Source: Mallotus nudiflorus
Lineage: Eukaryota > Streptophyta > Magnoliopsida > Malpighiales > Euphorbiaceae
DNA: 64,000 bases
NCBI GenBank assembly: GCA_947683625.1
Contig: CANTUR010000112.1
Coordinates: 1,240,501-1,304,500 of the forward strand
Reading direction: 5' to 3'
The position numbers were made by a program, and so were the translations under genes. A model generated the notes under the pieces. That model had not been told where the DNA came from. It ran no database searches and worked only from the letters and a program-made list of their open reading frames with translations. Positions 60,792-64,000 of the stretch are shown here, one piece after another (position 1 is the first letter of the stretch; each line of letters opens with the position of its first letter).

Positions 60792-63130
60792 TGTAATATC
60801 CCGTGTTTTTAAAATATTTTTACACTGTACCGGGATATGCAGTGTTAACAATTTCTGTATATTAGATGATATTTTTATGAGTTGTTATGTATTTAAAACC
60901 TATTTTTATTATTGTGTATTATTTACAGTGTTTTACGTAAAATTTTCTCTGGACTTGCATTTTCGGGGAAATTTTCATGTAAACAATGTATTATTAATTA
61001 TTTTAAATGTATTTTCAAACTTGCATGAACTCATGCGTATTTTCAAATGACTAAATAAAGCCTATGTGTATATATTTATTTAATTAGGGTTTAATATATA
61101 TTACCCTAATATTTTATTAATTATTTATTAATTTATTGTTATTTAATTATTTTATTTATTATTAAATTATTTTTTTATTTTTTTATTTTTTTTTTCTTTT
61201 TCTTTTTTTTCTTTTTTCTTTCTTTCTTTTTCTTTTCTTTTTCTTTCTTTTTCTTTTCCTTCTTTTTTTTTATGATTTCTACAAATTATTTAGTATTTTT
61301 AACTAATTAAAACTATTTTTTGTGAATTATTTTCAATTATACATATAATATACGATTTTTCTAATAAAATGAGTTTTTATCGATTTTTACAGTGTTTTAA
61401 GGTTAATTATGTAATTTCTACTTATAAAATGAATTTCTATGTTGTAAGGATATTTTTGGTATTTTCAGAATTATTCTGTGTTTGTGGACCCCGGTCGGTG
61501 GACTTTAGTTTAGAGTCCGACCGTGGGATTTTGATTGTGCCTTGTGTAGTTTTTCGAAGTGTATTTCCTTACAGGGTCGGCTCTACTCTTTTGAGTAGAG
61601 AGATGTCCGTTTTACAGGGGAGGTTCTGCCGGATTTTTGATAGAATTCTCGTAAAACGTGATGTCCAGTCGAACCCTAATTCTGTTTCCGTATTTAAATA
61701 CTCTAGATTGAATTCTAGGATTTCTGTTAGGTTTATTCTAATGTCTGTCGTTATTTGCTTGTTTAGTTGCGCCGAGACCGAGGGCTAGTGGACCAGGCCC
61801 GTCGGACCCGTCTCGTGGAGCGCACTAGGTGAGTTACTATACTATATATATATGCTTAGGATGCATGATTTAGAAATGCATGTTTTATGTTGATTAAATA
61901 TGCATAAATAATTTGATTATTTCTTAAGTTTACATTAAGTATATTTTTGGTTTATATTAAATTATATGCATGTTTTGTTAATAAAATATATTTAAAAATG
62001 TTTTTAAATATATTTCTAGTTTAATTTATGATTTGATTGGATTTATTTGACGTATATATACTCGAAATATACCTGGTTTACTTTTGATATATTTCTAGTA
62101 TATATATGGTTTATGTTGATAATTTTATTGAACTTCATGCATCATTTATTTGTGAATGAATGTTTTATATTATTTAATGATGAAGGATATCGATAGAACG
62201 TGCTACCTAGTGGGCAGCACTAGGACCGAGTACGTACCGGTACGCCTATAGTATTTAGGCTATAATACTAACTTATTTGTGGATATTGATTGGATATTAT
62301 TTAATTGATGTGTGAGATATGGTTTGGAGGTGTGATTGCTGGAGCTCGGTTGACTAAGTGTCTCGGGGCCAATCACACTGGCAGTCAAACTGCTGGAGCT
62401 CGGTTGACTTAGTGTCTCGGGGCCAGTCTACTGTCTAAATGGATTAAGTGGATATATTTGGATTAAGTGAGCCTGTATGGCTAGAGTGTTGTCTAACACT
62501 ATTTTTGAGGTTGCGATATTCTAGGGTTCTATGTGATCCTTCATAAACGATGATTTTCATCAAAACATATAAAATGATTTTTTTCTGCATCTGTGTGAAA
62601 TTGCCTGTATATATATTAGATATATATATATTGTTGATTGTATGCATTGTCACTTAGTGTGTATGTATATATATTATAGTAATTCACTCAGTGAGGCCTG
62701 ACTCCCCTCCGTTGACTATTTTTCAGGAGAGTCAACTTCTTCAGACCTCAGTAGCAGGTCGATACGCCGGATTTCTTCCGCCCCGGCTTCTTTGTGTAAA
62801 CTATTTACTTGAGTCTTATTTTTATTATAATCTAGACACTGCAGTAGTTGTGAATTAAAGTGTGGGATTTCATGTATTTTATTTAAAGAGATGTATTATA
62901 TTGAAACTAGATTTGTACTGAAAGATTATATATATATATGATGATATTTGATTCAAATCCAGTGATGAAAATGTTATTATTATATTTATGATTTTTATTT
63001 CCGTTGCATATTATATGGTTATTGTTATTATTGCATGATTTATTTTATTTTTAGGCTTGCTACGGGTTCCGGATTCGAAAGAATTCTCGTTCCCTAGCGC
63101 CGGTCATGGCCCTTGTTTTGGGTCGTGACA
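60792..63130 (+). mobile_element. Long solo LTR, family G copy 3 (plus), internally deleted
   Basis: A 2339-bp LTR, TGTAATATCCCGTG to GGGTCGTGACA, with a perfect TSD GGGAA (60787-60791 and 63131-63135). It matches family G copy 2 at both ends but lacks the equivalent of about 25100-26110, including the GC-rich patch; a CTTTT-rich tract (61171-61271) stands in its place. It retains the CCTAGTG/CACTAGG stem (62206-62224), the CGTACCGGTACG palindrome (62233-62244) and the GAGCTCGGTTGACT tandem repeats (62342-62430). No interior domain. Confidence 0.92.
61171..61271. repeat. CTTTT-rich low-complexity tract
   Basis: About 100 bp of pure pyrimidine with interrupted CTTT/CTTTT units, located at the internal deletion joint of family G copy 3. 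Confidence 0.9.
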
Positions 63131-64000
63131 GGGAACTACCAACAGTTGGCGGACGTGAAATCATCAGCCAGCTTGCTCCAACTATAAGTTAATAAATTGA
63201 ACTGTGTGCGTGTGTTTATTGCACATAGTGATTTTATAAAATTTAATATAGCAATATGTTTACATGAAATTTAAGTTATGTTGTTTTAGGCTATGTCTAA
63301 CATTATGATCATTTTTTTTATTTTATGTTATTTAATTTATAAATTATAGCTTCTTATATTGTCCTACATTTTTAGTTATATAATAGTTCTGAAAAATACT
63401 GGTAGAATGGGCTACCTGATGAGTTTCATCAGGACTATGTGTACACTGGTAAAAATTGAGAGATGGATCCAAATTTTATATTTTGTTAACTGAGACGAGT
63501 GCCTCGGTGGATTCTGTAGCTCTCGGGAACCGCCAGTGATTATTGGAAATGTTATGATTGGATACTGGAATGGATACCTCGGTGATACTTTAGCTCTTGG
63601 GGACCACCAGTATAAATATTGGATTAAGTAAATGACTGTGGCTAATGCCTTGATTGATACTTAGCTCTTGAGACCTGCAGTTTTATGATTAAGTGAGCTA
63701 AGTGACTATTAGACTTTGTGGAGTAAGGTTCTATCAAGATTTTTCACTTATAAATCATTAAATAAAGAATATTTTATTTTGAAGAGATCTTATTATAAAT
63801 TCTTCATATTTATTATATGGAGAGTTGATGATTTGAAAATAAATTTTTAATACTTTAATTTTAATAATAAAAAAATTTATTTTATTATTATTATTATTTT
63901 ATTTTATGGATTTTTAAAACCATACATCTCTCTTTATTATCTTACCCAGTGAGGTTTAACTCCCCTCAATTTTTTTCAGGAGTTTGGGAGTTTGAAACTC

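Larger units (their letters stand above)
59110..64000 (+). mobile_element. Diverged long LTR running off the right edge
   Basis: It appears to start TGTAATATTTTGAATTT at 59110 and has the family G layout in order: AT-rich start, GC-rich pyrimidine patch (59290-59500), an AACCCGACC/AGAGATGTTCATTTTAC block near 60430-60550, GGGCTACCTGATGAG...TCATCAGGA (63409-63432), paired CTCGG/AGCTCT repeats (63490-63680), and CCCAGTGAGGTTTAACTCCCC near 63950. Sequence identity to family G is low, so it is a distant member. The 3' end lies beyond the window. It is interrupted by family G copy 3. Confidence 0.7.

Noticed and set aside
61369..61788. 139-codon ORF
   Set aside because: It lies entirely inside family G copy 3 over LTR sequence; the equivalent frame in copy 2 is not open and no domain is seen.

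Overview
This window is AT-rich nuclear DNA from a plant, very probably a eudicot. The evidence is an intron-containing MEKK1-type MAP kinase kinase kinase gene, degenerate Ty1/copia elements primed by initiator tRNA-Met, an L1-type LINE, tRNA-derived SINEs, MITE and Mutator-like foldback elements, and several multi-kilobase LTRs. The species cannot be named from the sequence. All coordinates, splice sites and target-site duplications (TSDs) were read by eye; no alignment or database search was run.

Layout. 1-4.3 kb: a minus-strand, decayed Ty1/copia element (copia-A) that runs off the left edge. 4.3-6.2 kb: a non-coding segment present in further copies in the window (copy A), carrying a MITE and a small minisatellite. 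6.25-7.08 kb: a degenerate hairpin element. 8.5-16.5 kb: the only clearly intact protein gene, a MEKK1-like MAPKKK with 8 coding exons and 681 residues. It has a short upstream ORF that overlaps its start codon and a tRNA-derived SINE inserted in its 3' region. 16.9-17.86 kb: a Mutator-like foldback element with a perfect 8-bp TSD.

18.6-54.5 kb is one locus blown apart by nested insertions. The host is another copy of the repeated segment (copies B and D are its two halves). A 5'-truncated LINE (minus) sits in it. A full-length but dead Ty1/copia element (21758-53554, plus strand, perfect TSD ACCTG) sits in the LINE. Inside that copia element lie two opposite-orientation LTRs of one long-LTR family (one inside the other), a 4.5-kb duplicated segment carrying copia-B and copy C, a second Mutator-like foldback in gag, and three further long solo LTRs. 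Removing these insertions makes the copia gag, protease, integrase, RT and RNase H line up in order.

54.5-59.1 kb is mostly AT-rich intergenic DNA with microsatellites and a few exon-like patches I could not identify. 59.1-64 kb is a diverged long LTR that runs off the right edge and carries another solo LTR (TSD GGGAA).

The MAPKKK is the functional centre; its kinase motifs are complete. All transposon proteins seen have stops or frameshifts. I found no convincing undescribed protein system. The most unusual items are the ordered insertion stack, a four-unit 45-bp minisatellite with GCN4/AP-1-like motifs in the copia leader, the stop/start-overlapping uORF, and the conserved hairpin plus 12-bp palindrome in the long LTR family.
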